Shown: positions 62,752-64,000 of the stretch, piece by piece | Layout: every line of letters begins with the position of its first letter | Numbering within the stretch: the stretch's first letter is position 1 | Assembly: GCA_958295955.1 (NCBI GenBank) | Contig: OY282420.1 | Coordinates: 2,990,435 to 3,054,434 of the forward strand | Source of the DNA: an uncultured Bryobacterales bacterium | GTDB lineage: Bacteria; Acidobacteriota; Terriglobia; Bryobacterales; UBA6623 | Reading direction: 5' to 3' | Length of the DNA stretch: 64,000 nt | Made by a program: the position numbers and the translations under genes | Notes under the pieces: generated by a model | The model's input: only the letters and a program-made list of their open reading frames with translations | Told to the model about the DNA's origin: nothing | The model's database searches: none

Positions 62752-63303
62752 ATGCGATCCGCTGCTTTGCCCAAAGTCCTTGCCGCCCTCTGTGTCCTTG
62801 CCGCTGCCCTGCCCGCCGCCGCCCAGACGAAGATCGGCCTGATCAACGTTCAGCAGGCGATTGCCGCCACGCAAGAGGGCCAGGGACTGATCAAGGAACT
62901 CGAAGAAAAGTACAAGCCGACCCGCGACAAGATGGAGGCGGAGAACAGGAGCATCGCCGAGATGCGCGACCGGCTGCAAAAAGGCGCCAACACGATGAGC
63001 GACGAGGCGCGCCGCAACCTGGCCCGCGACATCCAGACCAAGGAGCGCAACCTGCAGCGCGATATGGAAGACGCGCGCGGCGAGTTCAACCAGGCGCAAA
63101 ACAACTTGTTCAATGCCGTCGGAACGAAGTTGATGGCCGTCATCGACAAATACTCCAAAGACAACGGCCTGTCCATCGTGCTGGACATCTCGAATCCGCA
63201 GAGCCCCGTGCTCTACGCCGTCAACGAGGTGAACATTACCAACGCCATCGTCGCGTTGTACGACGCGGAGCACGCCGCGGCCGCCGCCGGCCCGGCGGAG
63301 TGA
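62752..63303 (+). CDS. skp: Periplasmic chaperone OmpH/Skp
   Basis: 183 residues. The signal peptide is LAALCVLAAALPAAAQ, followed by TKIGLINVQQAIAATQEGQG and a long charged coiled-coil (about 50-125), the tentacle part of Skp. The C-terminal VIDKYSKDNGLSIVLDI is the conserved end. It carries outer-membrane proteins to BamA, which is encoded 84 bases upstream. Confidence 0.9.
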   Translation: MRSAALPKVLAALCVLAAALPAAAQTKIGLINVQQAIAATQEGQGLIKELEEKYKPTRDKMEAENRSIAEMRDRLQKGANTMSDEARRNLARDIQTKERNLQRDMEDARGEFNQAQNNLFNAVGTKLMAVIDKYSKDNGLSIVLDISNPQSPVLYAVNEVNITNAIVALYDAEHAAAAAGPAE

Positions 63304-63565
63304 CGGCCCCGCGCAGGGTCATTGTGAGAGTTGAAGTTCGTGCAAGGGGTGGTATATGCTGAGACTTCAGCCGCCCGACGGACGGGTTCCCCGGCCCCGA
63401 GCGGAGGCGAAAAGCGGCTGACCGCACGGCAATTTTCACGGTTCTCAAGAATGTCTTTTCCCGGTCCGACAAGCTTGGACGGGAAGACCGAGAGCCGCCG
63501 AATCGAGAGAGCGACGAGGCGCAGCGCCGATCGGGCAATCATGCGTCTCGACCGAAGATCAGGAT

Positions 63566-63841
63566 ATGCGAGAACAAACAGGCAGAAAGCCCGGTAGATT
63601 CAACAAGTCCGGAAAACGAAAAGGCGGCGGTCGAAAAAATCGGTACGCCGGCGGCCCGAACGACAATCGCGTGAACGGCGGCAATGACTATCGCAACGGC
63701 AACAGCGGCGAAACGGGAGTCTGCATCAAATGCGGGCACCCGGCTGCGGACGGCAAGCTTTGCAGCTTCCACCGCTCGCTTCTGAACACTTTCCGCAAGG
63801 AAAATCCGGAGCAAGACCCTCGCCGCAATAAATTCTGGTAG
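63566..63841 (+). CDS. Small basic protein with a zinc-knuckle-like C-terminus
   Basis: 91 residues. The first 45 are basic, glycine/asparagine-rich (KSGKRKGGGRKNRYAGG). The second half contains GVCIKCGHPAADGKLCSFHR, a CxxC...CxxH set that could bind zinc. Probably nucleic-acid binding; no family recognised. The 262 bases before it (63304-63565) hold nothing I can assign. Confidence 0.55.
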   Translation: MREQTGRKPGRFNKSGKRKGGGRKNRYAGGPNDNRVNGGNDYRNGNSGETGVCIKCGHPAADGKLCSFHRSLLNTFRKENPEQDPRRNKFW

Positions 63842-63923
63842 GCCCGCCGCCGCGAGTTGCAGAGCCGGCATCGCCGTTCGGGGAGAAAGTCCCGGCGCCG
63901 CTCAAGCGCCCGAGAAGGCTTTG

Positions 63924-64000
63924 CTATCCCGCATCGCCGCCCGCAGTCTTCCGCCCGCGCCGCACCTCGTCCGAAAGCACGATCGCCTCGGCCACTTCCT
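63924..64000 (-). CDS. 3' end of an unidentified gene entering from beyond the window
   Basis: The minus strand shows an open frame of 24 codons ending in TAG, reading EVAEAIVLSDEVRRGRKTAG. It continues outside the window, so the product cannot be named. Codon bias fits a real gene but the piece is too short to be sure. Confidence 0.4.
   Translation of the reverse strand, partial: EVAEAIVLSDEVRRGRKTAGGDAG

Overview
This is a GC-rich bacterial chromosome segment with short gaps and many genes joined by 4-base start/stop overlaps. I infer Acidobacteriota, probably a Solibacteres/Bryobacterales-like lineage. The signs are a VWFA-related exported protein, an Oar-like TonB-dependent receptor with a carboxypeptidase-type N-terminal domain, Tat-exported sulfatase and enolase-superfamily enzymes, a PA14/multi-haem cytochrome c protein, and the five-POTRA BamA plus Skp pair of a diderm envelope. 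The phylum is inferred from gene content; there is no rRNA in the window.

Layout. 1-10,100: exported VWFA-like protein (cut by the window edge), class V aminotransferase and M48 protease, then purS and the conserved block mnmE-jag-yidC-yidD-rnpA-rpmH, nrdR and a flippase-like membrane protein. This block handles tRNA modification, membrane-protein insertion, RNase P and ribosome assembly. 10,256-12,251: ECF sigma factor, zinc-finger anti-sigma factor and a membrane protein. 12,260-19,124: Tat-type enolase-superfamily protein, tRNA-Ile2(CAU), DoxX-trpB, and the cofactor genes pncB, coaX and birA. 19,139-25,897: VapBC, a large TonB-dependent receptor with a clear terminator, a methyltransferase and a sulfatase.

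26,880-33,225 is an accessory island. It holds a 60-bp frame-keeping repeat array, a Fic protein, two decayed toxin-antitoxin remnants lying tail to tail, a DUF5131 (phage Gp37/Gp68-type) protein coupled to a 50-residue unknown, and a single-chain nuclease-methyltransferase restriction enzyme of the ISP/IIG type. 33,250-40,806 is mostly catabolic and redox: beta-propeller dehydrogenase-like protein, five-haem cytochrome, DUF2085 protein, glutaryl-CoA dehydrogenase-like enzyme, EamA transporter and an o-succinylbenzoate synthase/racemase-like enzyme. 40,819-53,064 is housekeeping: mutM, Sir2, lipocalin-like, PP2C, ygfZ, two hydrolase-type genes, tRNA-Ser(GCU), lysC-dapB, trpF, ThuA, larB, a YncE-like propeller and ssb.

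53,212-57,300 carries a frameshifted CHAD gene followed by a compact type II restriction-modification system (adenine methyltransferase, convergent endonuclease, controller protein) of visibly lower GC. A C-box-like operator precedes the controller gene. 57,383-63,841 returns to core genes: ROK kinase, YtxH, an exported unknown, bamA, skp and a small zinc-knuckle-like protein.

The most interesting items are the C-box-regulated restriction system, the 60-bp array next to fic, the toxin-antitoxin scar, the rnpA start buried inside rpmH, and the duplicated 3' end of the lipocalin-like gene. I did not find a convincing wholly new multi-gene system.
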